A stretch of DNA of 64,000 nt from Methylomonas sp. (GTDB lineage Bacteria; Pseudomonadota; Gammaproteobacteria; Methylococcales; Methylomonadaceae): NCBI RefSeq assembly GCF_023228165.1, contig NZ_JALOBS010000026.1, positions 1 through 64,000 of the forward strand, in the 5' to 3' direction. Below the pieces are notes generated by a model. The model saw only the letters and a list, made by a program, of their open reading frames with translations, searched no databases and was not told where the DNA came from. The position numbers were made by a program, and so were the translations under genes. The stretch's first letter is position 1, and the number at the start of each line of letters is the position of its first letter. Positions 52,493 through 62,904 of this stretch are shown piece by piece.

Positions 52493-55492
52493 ATGAATTC
52501 AATTGATATTTTTCCATGGAATGAAAATTTCAATACGGAACTGGCTGAAATCGATGAGCAACATAAAAAGTTGGTGCGCTTACTGAATTCGTTAGCCAGT
52601 CATGTAGCTTTTCAGTCCGATCTTCCGACCGTAAACATCCTTTTTGACGAACTGACCGATTATGCAAGGCATCATTTTCAATCGGAAGAGGCGCTTTGGA
52701 ATCAGTATTTGCCCGAAGATTTGCTAGAGGTACAGCATAAAAAGGTTCACAATGAGTTTGTGGAAGCCGTGCTCAAGCTAAAGCAAGAGCAAATGGTTAC
52801 AGCCGAAAACATGGCATTGGAAGAGATACTGTCATTTCTGGCTCGCTGGTTAGCGGGACATATCCTGGAAAACGACAGGTATTTGGCCTATATCGTATTG
52901 GCAATGCGCTCCGGGTTGCCGTTGGAAGCCGCCAAGCAACAGGCCGACGAAAAAATAGCAGAGGCGCGCCATGCGTTGATCGACGTTATTCTTTCCATTT
53001 ACAAGAACCTGTCCAGCAACACCTGGCAATTGATGCGAGAGCTAGCTCAGCATAAACGGGACGATGAGTTCTCAAGAAAATTGTTGTTGGCGGTCGAGCA
53101 GAGTCCTAGTTCCATTGTGATAACAGATCTTGATGGCACCATTGAGTTTGTGAACGAAGCGTTTCTAAAGGCAACCGGCTACAGTCGCGACGAGACGGTA
53201 GGGCGAAATCCGCGGATTTTGCAGTCGGGTAAAACGTCCGGAGAAACCTTCCGCACCATGTGGGATGTGTTGGCCCAAGGACGGGTCTGGCAGGGTGAGT
53301 TCGTCAATAAGCGAAAAGACGGCAGCGAATATACCGAGTTGGCGCTTATTTCACCGGTGCATCAAGCGGATGGTACCGTCACGCATTATTTAGCGATTAA
53401 AGACGATATTACCGAACGTAAAAGGGTTGAGAAAGCGCTGCGCGACTCCCATCAACAGATGGATTCATTACTCAATTCGATGGCTGAAGGTGCCTACGGT
53501 GTCGATACCGAGGGAAATTGCCGATTCGTGAATCAATCGTTCCTGCGAATGTTGGGGTATGCCAGCGAAGATGTGATCGGCAAACATATTCATGAAATTA
53601 TCCACCATTCGCACCAAGATGGTAGCCATTATCCCGCCGAAGAATGCAAGATGTATACGGCGTATCGTCGCCAAGAAGACGTTCATGTTGTCGATGAGGT
53701 TTTTTGGCGCAAGGACGGTACTTCGATACCGGTGGAGTACTGGTCTCAACCTATTATTATCGACGGTATCCTGACCGGCGCGATTGCAACCTTCATCGAC
53801 ATCACCGCCCGTAAACAAGCGGAACATCAATTGCGGATAGCCGCCACGGTTTTTGAATCCCAAGAAGGCATGATGGTTACCGATGCCGATAATCGCATCT
53901 TGCGAGTCAATACAGCCTTCACCAAAATCACCGGTTATCCTCCCGAGGATGTGATTGGTAGAAATCCGAGTATTCTGCGTTCGTCACGACAAGACCAGGA
54001 TTTTTACGTAGCGATGTGGCGGCGAATTCATGAGCAGGGAGCCTGGGAAGGCGAAGTCTGGAATCGGCGTAAAAATGGCGAAATTTATCCGGAGTATTTA
54101 ACGATCAATGCCGTCAAAGACCATAAGGGGCGGGTGACGCATTATGTCAGTACGCTGACGGATATTACCCTTAGAAAATCCGCTGCCGAAGAGATCGAGC
54201 GTCTGGCTTTCTACGATCCGTTGACCGGATTGCCCAACCGGCGTTTGCTGCAGGAACGCTTAAAGCAGGCGCTGGCTAAATGCCATCGTAGCGGCCGAAA
54301 AGGTGCGCTGCTGTTTATCGATATCGATAATTTCAAAACGCTCAACGACACGCTCGGGCACGCTATGGGCGATTTACTGCTACAGCAAGTTGCCGCCCGC
54401 TTGCAGGCTTGTGTGCGGGAAAACGATACGGTAGCCCGGTTGGGTGGGGACGAGTTTGTAGTCATGCTGGAAGAATTGGATCAGGATATCTATGCGGCCG
54501 CGAAACAGACGGAGCGCATCGGTGAGAAAATTCTCGATACCATCAATCAACCGTTCAAACTCAGCAAACACGACTATATCAGCACGCCCAGCATAGGCGC
54601 CGCACTGTTTAACGGGATCGAGCAAGCGGATGAGATGTTAAAGCAAGCCGATATCGCCATGTATCAAGCCAAAACCTCCGGCCGCAATGCGCTGTGTTTT
54701 TTCGATCCGCAAATGCAAGACAGGCTGATAGCCAAAGCCTCCTTGGAAAACGAACTGCGCAAGGCATTCAGTCGGCGACAGTTCCAGCTTTATTACCAAA
54801 TGCAAGTAAATGCCGCACATCAGCCGGTGGGTGTGGAGGTCTTGATACGCTGGTTTCATCCCGAGCGAGGCGTGGTGTCTCCCGCCGAGTTCATTCCATT
54901 GGCGGAAGAAAACGGCATGATTGTGGACATAGGACGCTGGGTGTTGGAGCAGGCTTGTGCCCAGATCAAGGCCTGGCAACAATTGCCTGCCGCCCGCGGA
55001 TTGGTTTTATCGATAAATGTCAGTCCAAAACAATTTTTCCAGGCCGATTTTGTTTCGCAGGTACAGGAAGTCATTCAAAAATACAAAGTTGAACCTCGCT
55101 TGCTTAAATTGGAGCTGACTGAAAGCATCTTGATTGAAAAAATTGAAAATACCATTGCGACCATGAGTGCGTTGGGAGCCATAGGCGTGCAATTTTCGCT
55201 GGACGATTTCGGTACCGGATATTCATCGTTACAGTATCTGAAAAAACTGCCGCTGAACCAACTCAAGATCGACCAGTCATTTGTACGCGATATTGCATTC
55301 GATAGCGGCGATCAAGCGATTGTGCGAACCATAATCGCAATGGCTAACAGCTTGAACCTGGACGTCATTGCCGAAGGAGTGGAAACGGAACAGCAACGGC
55401 TATTTCTGCTCAACAATGGCTGTAACCATTATCAAGGGTTTCTGTTTAGCCGGCCTGTGCCGGTCGGGCAGTTTGAGGCCTTGTTACAATAG
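52493..55492 (+). CDS. Bacteriohemerythrin-PAS-GGDEF-EAL cyclic-di-GMP protein
   Basis: This is a 999-residue soluble signalling protein. Residues about 1-140 are a hemerythrin domain with the full set of iron-ligand motifs (DEQHKKL, ARHHFQSEE, HKKVHNEF, HILENDRY), which predicts an O2-binding di-iron site. Three PAS domains follow at about 190-310, 320-435 and 445-560. A GGDEF domain is at about 565-735 with intact RLGGDEF (about 650). An EAL domain is at about 745-995, in which the signature reads EVLIRW rather than EALLRW and the later LDDFGTGYSSL loop is intact. It probably makes or breaks c-di-GMP in response to oxygen or redox. Which activity dominates is unknown. Confidence 0.92.
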   Translation: MNSIDIFPWNENFNTELAEIDEQHKKLVRLLNSLASHVAFQSDLPTVNILFDELTDYARHHFQSEEALWNQYLPEDLLEVQHKKVHNEFVEAVLKLKQEQMVTAENMALEEILSFLARWLAGHILENDRYLAYIVLAMRSGLPLEAAKQQADEKIAEARHALIDVILSIYKNLSSNTWQLMRELAQHKRDDEFSRKLLLAVEQSPSSIVITDLDGTIEFVNEAFLKATGYSRDETVGRNPRILQSGKTSGETFRTMWDVLAQGRVWQGEFVNKRKDGSEYTELALISPVHQADGTVTHYLAIKDDITERKRVEKALRDSHQQMDSLLNSMAEGAYGVDTEGNCRFVNQSFLRMLGYASEDVIGKHIHEIIHHSHQDGSHYPAEECKMYTAYRRQEDVHVVDEVFWRKDGTSIPVEYWSQPIIIDGILTGAIATFIDITARKQAEHQLRIAATVFESQEGMMVTDADNRILRVNTAFTKITGYPPEDVIGRNPSILRSSRQDQDFYVAMWRRIHEQGAWEGEVWNRRKNGEIYPEYLTINAVKDHKGRVTHYVSTLTDITLRKSAAEEIERLAFYDPLTGLPNRRLLQERLKQALAKCHRSGRKGALLFIDIDNFKTLNDTLGHAMGDLLLQQVAARLQACVRENDTVARLGGDEFVVMLEELDQDIYAAAKQTERIGEKILDTINQPFKLSKHDYISTPSIGAALFNGIEQADEMLKQADIAMYQAKTSGRNALCFFDPQMQDRLIAKASLENELRKAFSRRQFQLYYQMQVNAAHQPVGVEVLIRWFHPERGVVSPAEFIPLAEENGMIVDIGRWVLEQACAQIKAWQQLPAARGLVLSINVSPKQFFQADFVSQVQEVIQKYKVEPRLLKLELTESILIEKIENTIATMSALGAIGVQFSLDDFGTGYSSLQYLKKLPLNQLKIDQSFVRDIAFDSGDQAIVRTIIAMANSLNLDVIAEGVETEQQRLFLLNNGCNHYQGFLFSRPVPVGQFEALLQ

Positions 55493-55716
55493 ACGGTCGG
55501 GCTCTTGCGTTTCGATGTAATCGCCGATAACGGTTAGCAATACCGTTTATGCCCACCTATCAATTTCGAACGTTTCGGCAAGGCGCAAGCATTCCGCCCG
55601 GCTGGGACATCGGCCTTCTTTGCGTACTTACTAATAGTTGTTGAAAAGCCCTATGGCTCGTATATGCTGTGCGTTTCGTTAAACCGAGCTTTCCTTTCTA
55701 ACCTAAGTAAACACAC

Positions 55717-57966
55717 TTGAAAACTAGAGCCCTTTTATTCATTTTATTTTTAACCGCTGGATGGGAGTCTGCCGTGGGCGCACAACAAGCAAACGATGTC
55801 ATTGAAAACCGAGTCAGGCACTTGCTGGCGCAAATGACTTTGGAGGAAAAAGTCGGGCAGATGACGCAAATCGACTTCAGCGTAGTGTCGGTGGAGAACG
55901 GTCAGGATGCCGACAACCCCATCGATCAGGCCAAATTGGACGATGCGCTGTTTAACCATCACGTCGGCTCGATCTTGAATACGCCGACTACTCCGAACAA
56001 CAAAGCCCAGCCGATTGAAAAATGGCGCAACATGACACAAGTCATCCGCGAAACCGCCGCTAAAACCCGGCTGAAAATTCCGGTAATCTACGGCATCGAC
56101 GCCATACACGGCGCCACCTATACCCAGGGCGCGACACTGTTTCCGCAGGCTATCAGCATGGCCGCCACCTTTAATACCGAATTATCCGAAAAAGCCGGCG
56201 AAATCACCGCAAGGGCTGTCAAGGCTTCCGGTCTGGATTGGGATTTCTCGCCGGTGATGGATATCGGCCGCCAACCTTTGTGGCCGCGTTTTTGGGAAAC
56301 CTACGGCGAAGATGTGCATTTAGCCGGCGCCATGGGGAGCGCTTATATTCGCGGTCATCAGGGCGACGATTTTGCCGCCGCCTATAAAGCCCCGACCTGC
56401 CTCAAGCATTATGTCGGCTACAGCTATCCGCTGAACGGCAAGGACCGCACCCCGGCCTGGATAGGCGAACGGGCCTTGCGGGAATATTTTCTGCCGCCAT
56501 TTCAGGCCGGGGTGCTGGCGGGCGCACCGACGGTGATGATCAATTCGGCGGAAGTGGACGGCATTCCCGGCCACGCCAACTACCATTATCTGACCGAAAT
56601 CCTGCGCGGTGAGATGGGCTTTAGCGGCTTTACCGTCTCGGATTGGGAAGACATCATCCGATTGTATACCCGCGATAAAATGGCGGCGTCGCCGCGCGAG
56701 GCGGTCAAGATCGCCGTGATGGCCGGTGTGGATATGAGCATGGTGCCGTTCGATTATTCGTTTTACGATTTACTGCTGGAGCTGGCCAAAACCGGCGAGG
56801 TGCCGCTGAGCCGGATTGACGAAGCGGTAGGGCGCATTTTACGAGTGAAGCTGCAAAGCGGATTGTTCGAGCGTAGCGAACCGTCCATACCGGTTGCAGG
56901 CAACTTTGCCACCGGGCAGGATCAGGCGCTGAACCGCCAGGCGGCCGAAGAGGCTATCGTGTTGGCCAAAAACGCCAACGGCATTTTGCCGTTGAGTAAG
57001 CAAACCAGCATTCTGGTGACCGGCCCCACCGCGAATTTGCTCAGCGTCATGAACGGCGGCTGGACCATCACCTGGCAAGGCGATGCCGAGCAGTGGTACC
57101 CGCAGGATAAATTAACTTTATTGAAAGCCCTGCAGCAAAAAACCGCCGGTAAGGTTACCTATGTCGGCGGTCAGCGTTATGACGAGGAAATCAATATCGA
57201 GCAAGCAGTGACCCAGGCCCGCCGGCACGATGTGGTGATTCTGGCCTTGGGCGAAAATACCTATACCGAAACGTTGGGTAATATCGACAGCCTGGAATTG
57301 CCGCCGGTGCAATTGCAACTGGCGCGGGCCATTTTCGCGGCAGGCAAGCCGGTGATTCTGGTGACCTTCGGCGGCCGGCCGCGCATTATCACCGAAATCG
57401 CCGAACAGGCCCAGGCCGTGCTATTGGGTTTTCTGCCGGGCATGGAAGGCGGCGCGGCGATGGCGGACATACTATTCGGCGACGTCAATCCCAGCGGCAA
57501 ATTGCCGTTGAGTTATCCGCGCGCCGCGAACGATGTGACGCCGTACGACCATAAACCGATGGAAGCGTTTGAAGCCAACCAATACAAGCCGCTGTATCCG
57601 TTCGGTCACGGTTTGAGTTACACCCGCTTTGAAACCAGCGGTTTGAAATTGGGTAAAAGCAGCATTACGTTAGGCGAAACTATCGAGGTCAGCGTCAACA
57701 TCAAAAACGCCGGTAATTTGGCTGGCAAGGAGGCGGTGCTGGTGTATTTGCATGATCTGATCGGTTCGGTGACGCGTCCGGTCAAGCAATTGAAAGCCTT
57801 TAAAAAAGTCGACTTGAAACCCGGACAGCAGCAAACCCTGCGGTTCACTCTAACGCCGGACGACATGTCGTTTATCGGCGTCGCCAAACAGCGCATTGTC
57901 GAGCCGGGCGAGTTTGAGGTGATGGTCGGCGCCGAAACGGCCCGCTTTAATGTGGCCGCAAACTAA
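55717..57966 (+). CDS. bglX: Exported GH3 beta-glucosidase (BglX-like)
   Basis: This 749-residue protein probably starts at a TTG at 55717, which opens a good signal peptide (ALLFILFLTAGWESAVGAQQ). Length and motifs match periplasmic BglX: GIDAIHGATYTQGATLFPQA, the catalytic nucleophile Asp309 in FTVSDWED, and a C-terminal fibronectin III-like domain (about 650-745). It hydrolyses terminal beta-glucosides from oligosaccharides. The sugar permease gene begins 14 bp after the stop, so the released sugar is probably taken up by it. Confidence 0.92.
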   Translation: MKTRALLFILFLTAGWESAVGAQQANDVIENRVRHLLAQMTLEEKVGQMTQIDFSVVSVENGQDADNPIDQAKLDDALFNHHVGSILNTPTTPNNKAQPIEKWRNMTQVIRETAAKTRLKIPVIYGIDAIHGATYTQGATLFPQAISMAATFNTELSEKAGEITARAVKASGLDWDFSPVMDIGRQPLWPRFWETYGEDVHLAGAMGSAYIRGHQGDDFAAAYKAPTCLKHYVGYSYPLNGKDRTPAWIGERALREYFLPPFQAGVLAGAPTVMINSAEVDGIPGHANYHYLTEILRGEMGFSGFTVSDWEDIIRLYTRDKMAASPREAVKIAVMAGVDMSMVPFDYSFYDLLLELAKTGEVPLSRIDEAVGRILRVKLQSGLFERSEPSIPVAGNFATGQDQALNRQAAEEAIVLAKNANGILPLSKQTSILVTGPTANLLSVMNGGWTITWQGDAEQWYPQDKLTLLKALQQKTAGKVTYVGGQRYDEEINIEQAVTQARRHDVVILALGENTYTETLGNIDSLELPPVQLQLARAIFAAGKPVILVTFGGRPRIITEIAEQAQAVLLGFLPGMEGGAAMADILFGDVNPSGKLPLSYPRAANDVTPYDHKPMEAFEANQYKPLYPFGHGLSYTRFETSGLKLGKSSITLGETIEVSVNIKNAGNLAGKEAVLVYLHDLIGSVTRPVKQLKAFKKVDLKPGQQQTLRFTLTPDDMSFIGVAKQRIVEPGEFEVMVGAETARFNVAAN

Positions 57967-57980
57967 GCCGGATTACAGTG

Positions 57981-59252
57981 ATGAGCAATCATGAAGGTCG
58001 GACTACCGCGGCTTATACCGGGTCTTTGGCAGTATTGACCTCTTTGTTTTTTATCTGGGGCTTCATTACTTGTCTGAACGACATTTTGATTCCGCATTTA
58101 AAGGCGGTGTTCACCCTGAACTACTTTCAGGCCATGTTGATTCAGTTTTGTTTTTTCGCGGCTTATTTCGTGATGTCGGTACCTAGCGGTTTGCTGGTGG
58201 AAAAAATCGATTACAAAGGTGGCATCATTGCCGGGCTTTCGATTGCCGGTGCCGGTTGTTTGTTGTTTTATCCGGCGGCCGGCCTGCATTCCTATCCGTT
58301 GTTTTTGACGGCGTTTTTTGTGTTAGCCTCCGGCATCACCTTATTGCAGGTGGCCGCCAATCCGTATGTGACGGTATTGGGGCCGGCCGAAACCGCATCC
58401 AGCCGCCTGACCCTGACCCAGGCGTTTAACTCGTTGGGCACCACGTTGGCGCCGTATTTCGGCGCTTTGTTGATTTTATCGACGGCGGTGAAAAGCGCCA
58501 ATCAAATCAGCTTGCTGAATGCCGAGCAATTATCGGCGTATCAGGCCACCCAAGCCGCGGCGGTGCAAAATCCGTATTTGTTTCTGGCGGCGGTGTTGTT
58601 CGGTTTGGCGGCGCTGTTCGCGCTGTTGAAACTGCCGCAAATCAACTCGGCACCCAGTCGACAGCAGGATGAGGCCGAGCAGGGTAGTGCCTGGCAGTAT
58701 CCGCATTTGGTATTGGGCGCACTGGCAATCTTTTTGTATGTCGGCGGCGAAGTGGCGATAGGCAGTTTTATGGTCAGCTTTTTAGGTCAGCCCGAGATAG
58801 CCGGTTTGGCCGAGCAAGACGCCGGCAAGTATGTGTCGTTTTACTGGGGCGGAGCCATGCTCGGACGTTTTATCGGCGCGGCGGTGATGCGGGTGTTACG
58901 GCCGGGTTCGGTACTGGCATTTAACGCAGTGATGGCAGCCTTGCTGGTTTCGGTCGCCGTGTTCGGCAGCGGGCGGCTGGCGATGTGGAGTTTGCTGGCG
59001 GTGGGCCTATGCAACTCCATCATGTTCCCGACCATTTTTTCGCTGGCACTGGCCGGCTTGGGTCGGCATACCGGGCAAGGTTCGGGGATTTTATGCGCAG
59101 CCATCGTCGGCGGCGCCATCGTGCCGGTATTGCAGGGTTTGCTGGCGGATCATGTCGGTATTCAGCCAGCACTGGGCTTGCCGGTCTTGTGTTATCTGTA
59201 TATCGCCTACTACGGCTGGTGCAGCATAAGGGTGCCGGTCGCGGCAGATTAA
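57981..59252 (+). CDS. Sugar:proton symporter, FHS/GluP-like MFS family
   Basis: About 423 residues from the ATG at 57981, with an in-frame GTG 3 nt upstream. Twelve hydrophobic helices are present. The FHS hallmarks appear early: FFIWGFITCLNDILIPHLK, and later ANPYVTVLGPAETASSRL. This family takes up glucose, galactose or fucose with protons. Tight spacing after bglX marks a two-gene glucoside-use operon. Confidence 0.9.
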   Translation: MSNHEGRTTAAYTGSLAVLTSLFFIWGFITCLNDILIPHLKAVFTLNYFQAMLIQFCFFAAYFVMSVPSGLLVEKIDYKGGIIAGLSIAGAGCLLFYPAAGLHSYPLFLTAFFVLASGITLLQVAANPYVTVLGPAETASSRLTLTQAFNSLGTTLAPYFGALLILSTAVKSANQISLLNAEQLSAYQATQAAAVQNPYLFLAAVLFGLAALFALLKLPQINSAPSRQQDEAEQGSAWQYPHLVLGALAIFLYVGGEVAIGSFMVSFLGQPEIAGLAEQDAGKYVSFYWGGAMLGRFIGAAVMRVLRPGSVLAFNAVMAALLVSVAVFGSGRLAMWSLLAVGLCNSIMFPTIFSLALAGLGRHTGQGSGILCAAIVGGAIVPVLQGLLADHVGIQPALGLPVLCYLYIAYYGWCSIRVPVAAD

Positions 59253-59297
59253 GCAATGGCTTAACCCTTTCGCGCTTCAGGTTTCGGTGCCTGATGT

Positions 59298-59330
59298 CCC
59301 TCGCCCTTCGCGAGAGGGTGGGGATAGGGT
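59298..59330. repeat. REP-like palindrome
   Basis: CCCTCGC and GCGAGAGGG pair imperfectly around CCTTC, followed by TGGGGATAGGGTG. It shares the theme of the repeats at 40.2 kb and 45.5 kb, and lies between the convergent sugar permease and acyltransferase genes. Confidence 0.5.
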
Positions 59331-59393
59331 GTCAATAAAGCGAAATTTGAAGTGCGATATCTATAGATTACAACGCAACCGGTTAGTGATGGT

Positions 59394-61508
59394 TCAAAGT
59401 TTTGGGGCCACGTGCTTCAGCCATTCGGCAAATTTTCCGAAGATAAAATGACTGCCTCGCTTGGAAAGATGGTCGTCGTCGTAAAAGTATGACGCCCCAT
59501 CTTTCAAGCCTTCGCACGACGATTCATTACACAAATATTCGTAGGCTGGAAAAATCTCAATCCGGTTGTGGGTGGCGGTGTCTATGGAATCGACTGCTCT
59601 TCTGTATTTGGCGTTTCGCTCGTCGAAGGATTTTCTGGTCACATTGCAGTCGGGGCGGTCCTTGGACGAAATCCGGAACGGCCGATCGTCCAGACAACTT
59701 TTAGCACTGACGCCAATTTCCGGTACATCTTCAATAAACACCACGGCCTTTCCAAACTTTAAAATCGCGTTAATGGAAGCCACATATCCCGAGATGAATT
59801 GATTGTAATTTTCCGCCAGGCGATCGTCAGGGTCTTTGATAATCCGGTAGTTATTCTTTTTTTCCGTGTCGCCGTAGCCGGAGCCTTCGATGTACATCGC
59901 GCCACGGGTGGCGAAAACAACCCGTTGAATCGTCGGAAAGTCGCGCAGCAATTTAAACACGATGGGCATGACCACTTTGCAGCGGGACGATTTCTCCTCG
60001 AATTCCTCGGTCGGGTTAATGGTGACCAGATCGATAAACGGCAGGCAGCCGTTGACGGCCACCAGTGCCAGATCGTTGGAGCTTTTGGAAATAGAGTCGT
60101 AAACAAATTGCGCGGCGTGGCTGTCACCCACCACCAGCGTCTTTGGCGTGGCAGTGGTGAAGCGGCAGATCAAATAATCATAGCTGGCGCCTAATGCTGA
60201 ATGACAACGCTCATCGATCCAGTCCTCGGGGGTGTTGTAGAGAACCGTGCCTTTGACATCGGCAAACATTTGGGTTTTGGCGGGCGCATCGGCCTGGCGA
60301 AATTCCAGCCCGTCCTTTAAGTAAGAAATGTAACCCAGGTTACCGATGACCAGCATCAGCAGTATCAACATCACGGTTTTAAAGCCGCTGTGTTTACCCA
60401 AGCGTATCGGCTTTTCCACCAACTTGTATGTCAGCCAGGCCAACAGAATGGTAATCATCACCGCAACGATACGAATAGTGGCGCTCGGCACTTCGGTTTC
60501 TACTATCCGGGCAAAAGACAGCAAAGGCCAGTGCCATAAATACAGCGGAAAGCTGATCAAACCGAACCATACCGCCAATCGGTTGGATAGCACGATACGA
60601 TTAACCCAGGCATGCGGGCCGGCGGCAATCACCAGCACTGCGCCCAGAATGGGCAGGACGGCCCATTTGCCGGGGAACTGGAGATCCTTGTTGATGATGT
60701 AAAAGCCGTAAACCAATAGACCCAAGCCTGCAAACGACAGCAGGTTAGCCAGCGTCTTGCCGTCGGCTTTATGCTGTGACTCCCGATAAACCACCGCCGC
60801 CAACCAGCCGTCCAGCCGGGTTTTAACGCCGGCGAACGCGCCTTTTCGGTACAGGGTCATCCAGGCCAGCAAGCTGCCGCACTGCAGCTCCCAAAAGCGG
60901 GTTTGCGGGGAGTAGAAGGTGCCCACGGAGTCGGTCAGTATGCCCTTAATATTCAGGTAGAAGGAAGCGACGGCGACGACTAAGGTCACGGTCAGCAGAT
61001 TGAAATTTCTGCTCCAAGCCAACCACAGCAACAACGGCCAGGCCAGGTAAAACTGTTCCTCTACCCCCAAACTCCACAAATGCAGCAGCGGCTTGGTTTC
61101 CGTGGCGTTATCGAAATAACCGGCCTCGTCCCATAACACGATGTTGGAAACAAAGCCCGCCCCGGCGGCGATGTGCTTGCCCAGTTGCTTATATTCGTCG
61201 GCGAACAAGGCAAACCAACCGAAGGCGTAGCTAGCCGCCAGCACCAGGATCAGGGCCGGAAAAATCCGCTTGATACGGCGGATGTAGAATTCGGTAAAGC
61301 TGAACGTACCTTTCTCCAGGTTCTGGAAAATAATCGTCGAGATCAGATAGCCGGAGATCACAAAAAAGATATCGACACCGATAAAGCCGCCTTTTAATCC
61401 GCTTGGAAAGGCATGGAAGGCGACCACCGAAAGCACGGCAAGCGCTCGCAAGCCGTCGATATCCGGGCGGTATTTAGGGTGTGAAAGATGCGGATGTAAA
61501 GTAGTCAT
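59394..61508 (-). CDS. Acyltransferase_3 / SGNH O-acetyltransferase (OafA-like)
   Basis: About 704 residues from the ATG at 61508. An earlier in-frame ATG adds only six residues. The N-terminal ~380 residues form the multi-helix acyltransferase_3 domain, opening with YRPDIDGLRALAVLSVV and FFVISGYLI. A periplasmic SGNH domain follows at about 430-704, with GDSHAAQF (catalytic Ser) and DDDHLSKRGSHF (catalytic Asp/His). These proteins transfer acetyl groups to O-antigen, exopolysaccharide or peptidoglycan. The target cannot be told, and no polysaccharide operon is adjacent. Confidence 0.92.
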   Translation of the reverse strand: MTTLHPHLSHPKYRPDIDGLRALAVLSVVAFHAFPSGLKGGFIGVDIFFVISGYLISTIIFQNLEKGTFSFTEFYIRRIKRIFPALILVLAASYAFGWFALFADEYKQLGKHIAAGAGFVSNIVLWDEAGYFDNATETKPLLHLWSLGVEEQFYLAWPLLLWLAWSRNFNLLTVTLVVAVASFYLNIKGILTDSVGTFYSPQTRFWELQCGSLLAWMTLYRKGAFAGVKTRLDGWLAAVVYRESQHKADGKTLANLLSFAGLGLLVYGFYIINKDLQFPGKWAVLPILGAVLVIAAGPHAWVNRIVLSNRLAVWFGLISFPLYLWHWPLLSFARIVETEVPSATIRIVAVMITILLAWLTYKLVEKPIRLGKHSGFKTVMLILLMLVIGNLGYISYLKDGLEFRQADAPAKTQMFADVKGTVLYNTPEDWIDERCHSALGASYDYLICRFTTATPKTLVVGDSHAAQFVYDSISKSSNDLALVAVNGCLPFIDLVTINPTEEFEEKSSRCKVVMPIVFKLLRDFPTIQRVVFATRGAMYIEGSGYGDTEKKNNYRIIKDPDDRLAENYNQFISGYVASINAILKFGKAVVFIEDVPEIGVSAKSCLDDRPFRISSKDRPDCNVTRKSFDERNAKYRRAVDSIDTATHNRIEIFPAYEYLCNESSCEGLKDGASYFYDDDHLSKRGSHFIFGKFAEWLKHVAPKL

Positions 61509-61885
61509 GGAATATCGAAGTACCAAATGTAGCGTCGGCTCGTCATCTGGCCTGCACTTGCGTACTAGGGGAAGGAATGGAACCTGGGGAATTCAATCGA
61601 CATTTTAAGCTATAAAATGTTCATCTTTATGCAGATGAACGACAATTTTTTGATTATGGGTATTTTAGGTTGCGCCATTGCAACTCTACCGGCAGGAATG
61701 CTTGTCGAGCCGAGCAATAGAAGGAAGGTGTTCCGTTATGAGTGTGTTATTTTGGAACCAATAGGACGGAATTAATAGGCGAGCTAAAGCTGGCCGGCGG
61801 ACGACGGGATTTTTTGTTGGCCGATATAAGTCGTCTGAATTCATTTTATTGCTGTAGAACCCCATTATCCTGTTAGGAATATCCG
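61509..61885. other. Intergenic region, nothing recognised
   Basis: This 377-bp gap lies between divergent genes. A minus-strand frame at 61686-61898 runs into the next gene and has no protein-like pattern. The divergent promoters should lie here. Confidence 0.4.
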
Positions 61886-62296
61886 ATGACCGAACCAAGT
61901 CCGAATGACATTATGACTGCCTACGCCGCAAATGCGGTTAATTTCGCCCAAAGCAATTTTGGCGTATCGCTTGATTTTACAGTCGAGAGCATGGAACAAG
62001 TCGAAGCGCTAGCCAACCGGCTGTTTCATACTCGTCCCAAAGGTTTCGTCGCCAAACTGTTTCGCAAGCAGCCGTCGGATAACGACGTGCAAGATGTTTG
62101 TAAAATGCTCGGCAGCTATATAGGCGAGGTATATCGCCAGAACAAGGGCGGCGAATGGCAAATCAACCACGACCTCCAGGCTATCGGCTTACTGGACGGC
62201 GAAACCTGGATTTTCCCGCTTGCCAAAGTACTCAAGCGGATTACGAATGGAAAAAAGGACGACTTGAAAGCGTACTTTGCTGAAATTGCTGAATAG
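61886..62296 (+). CDS. Conserved-looking hypothetical protein
   Basis: This 136-residue cytoplasmic protein has no signal peptide or membrane helix. Segments such as DFTVESMEQVEALANRLF, VCKMLGSYIGEVYRQNKGGE and DDLKAYFAEIAE look like a small alpha/beta domain similar in style to stand-alone DUF proteins. I know no function. An AGG-like box lies upstream of the ATG. Confidence 0.6.
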   Translation: MTEPSPNDIMTAYAANAVNFAQSNFGVSLDFTVESMEQVEALANRLFHTRPKGFVAKLFRKQPSDNDVQDVCKMLGSYIGEVYRQNKGGEWQINHDLQAIGLLDGETWIFPLAKVLKRITNGKKDDLKAYFAEIAE

Positions 62297-62440
62297 CTGT
62301 GGGTTAAAACCGCCCTGTCGTTACCATCAGGATCGCTTAAAAAGACAAGAAGGCAAGCAAGCTGTCATTTAAAATGTAGGTACGATTTACCCTAAAGGGC
62401 ATAAAAGCTTGCGTAATCGCACATTTCGTATCCAACATTC

Positions 62441-62467
62441 CTCCGATTACGCTATCGCTAATCGGAG
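62441..62467. repeat. REP palindrome (CTCCGATTA type)
   Basis: CTCCGATTA (62441-62449) and TAATCGGAG (62459-62467) form a perfect 9-bp stem around CGCTATCGC. It is preceded by AGCTTGCGTAATCGCAC. The same unit in variant form occurs at 63.65-63.72 kb. Confidence 0.75.
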
Positions 62468-62529
62468 CTACGCGGGCTACGGTCCTAATTAATATGTAAA
62501 ATTTGACTTCCAATATTTATTAAGAAACT

Positions 62530-62904
62530 ATGAATTTTAAAATGGCTATTACATGGTTTTTCAGTCTACAACCCATGGAGCGAAGTATTAATGATCCAGG
62601 TGAGAAATTACTTAACAGTATGAGAACTACTGCAAGGTGTAGGTTTCACGCAGCTCAGCGTTTGAAGAAACAGGGTGATTTTTCATTCTTTACAACAACA
62701 ATTCTGTCCCTTGGGCTTATTCTTATACCTTTGATACAAAATGCTGAAATAAAACTAGCATATTCAGACAAGGTGTTAAACATGATGCAGATATTTCTTG
62801 CTGTATCAATTTTGGTTTACTCCACAATAAATTCAACAGCAAGGTATGATCTTAGATCGCAAGTATTAAGCGAGTGTGGAGATAAGCTGAAAGAAGGGCC
62901 GTAG
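62530..62904 (+). pseudogene. SLATT-type membrane effector, probably truncated at the C-terminus
   Basis: This 124-codon ORF has the SLATT pattern: a pre-helix segment SMRTTARCRFHAAQRLKKQ (about 30-48), two transmembrane helices (FFTTTILSLGLILIPLIQ and MMQIFLAVSILVYSTINST), then ARYDLRSQVLSECGDKL. SLATT proteins are predicted pore-forming effectors of nucleotide-sensing conflict systems and normally continue 40-70 residues further. Here the frame ends exactly where a REP palindrome (62905) begins, so the end was probably lost by insertion. It is more AT-rich than its neighbours. The family call is from pattern memory. Confidence 0.6.

Noticed and set aside
61686..61898. 70-codon minus-strand frame between acyltransferase and the hypothetical gene
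   Set aside because: Overlaps the start of a better gene and has no coding pattern.
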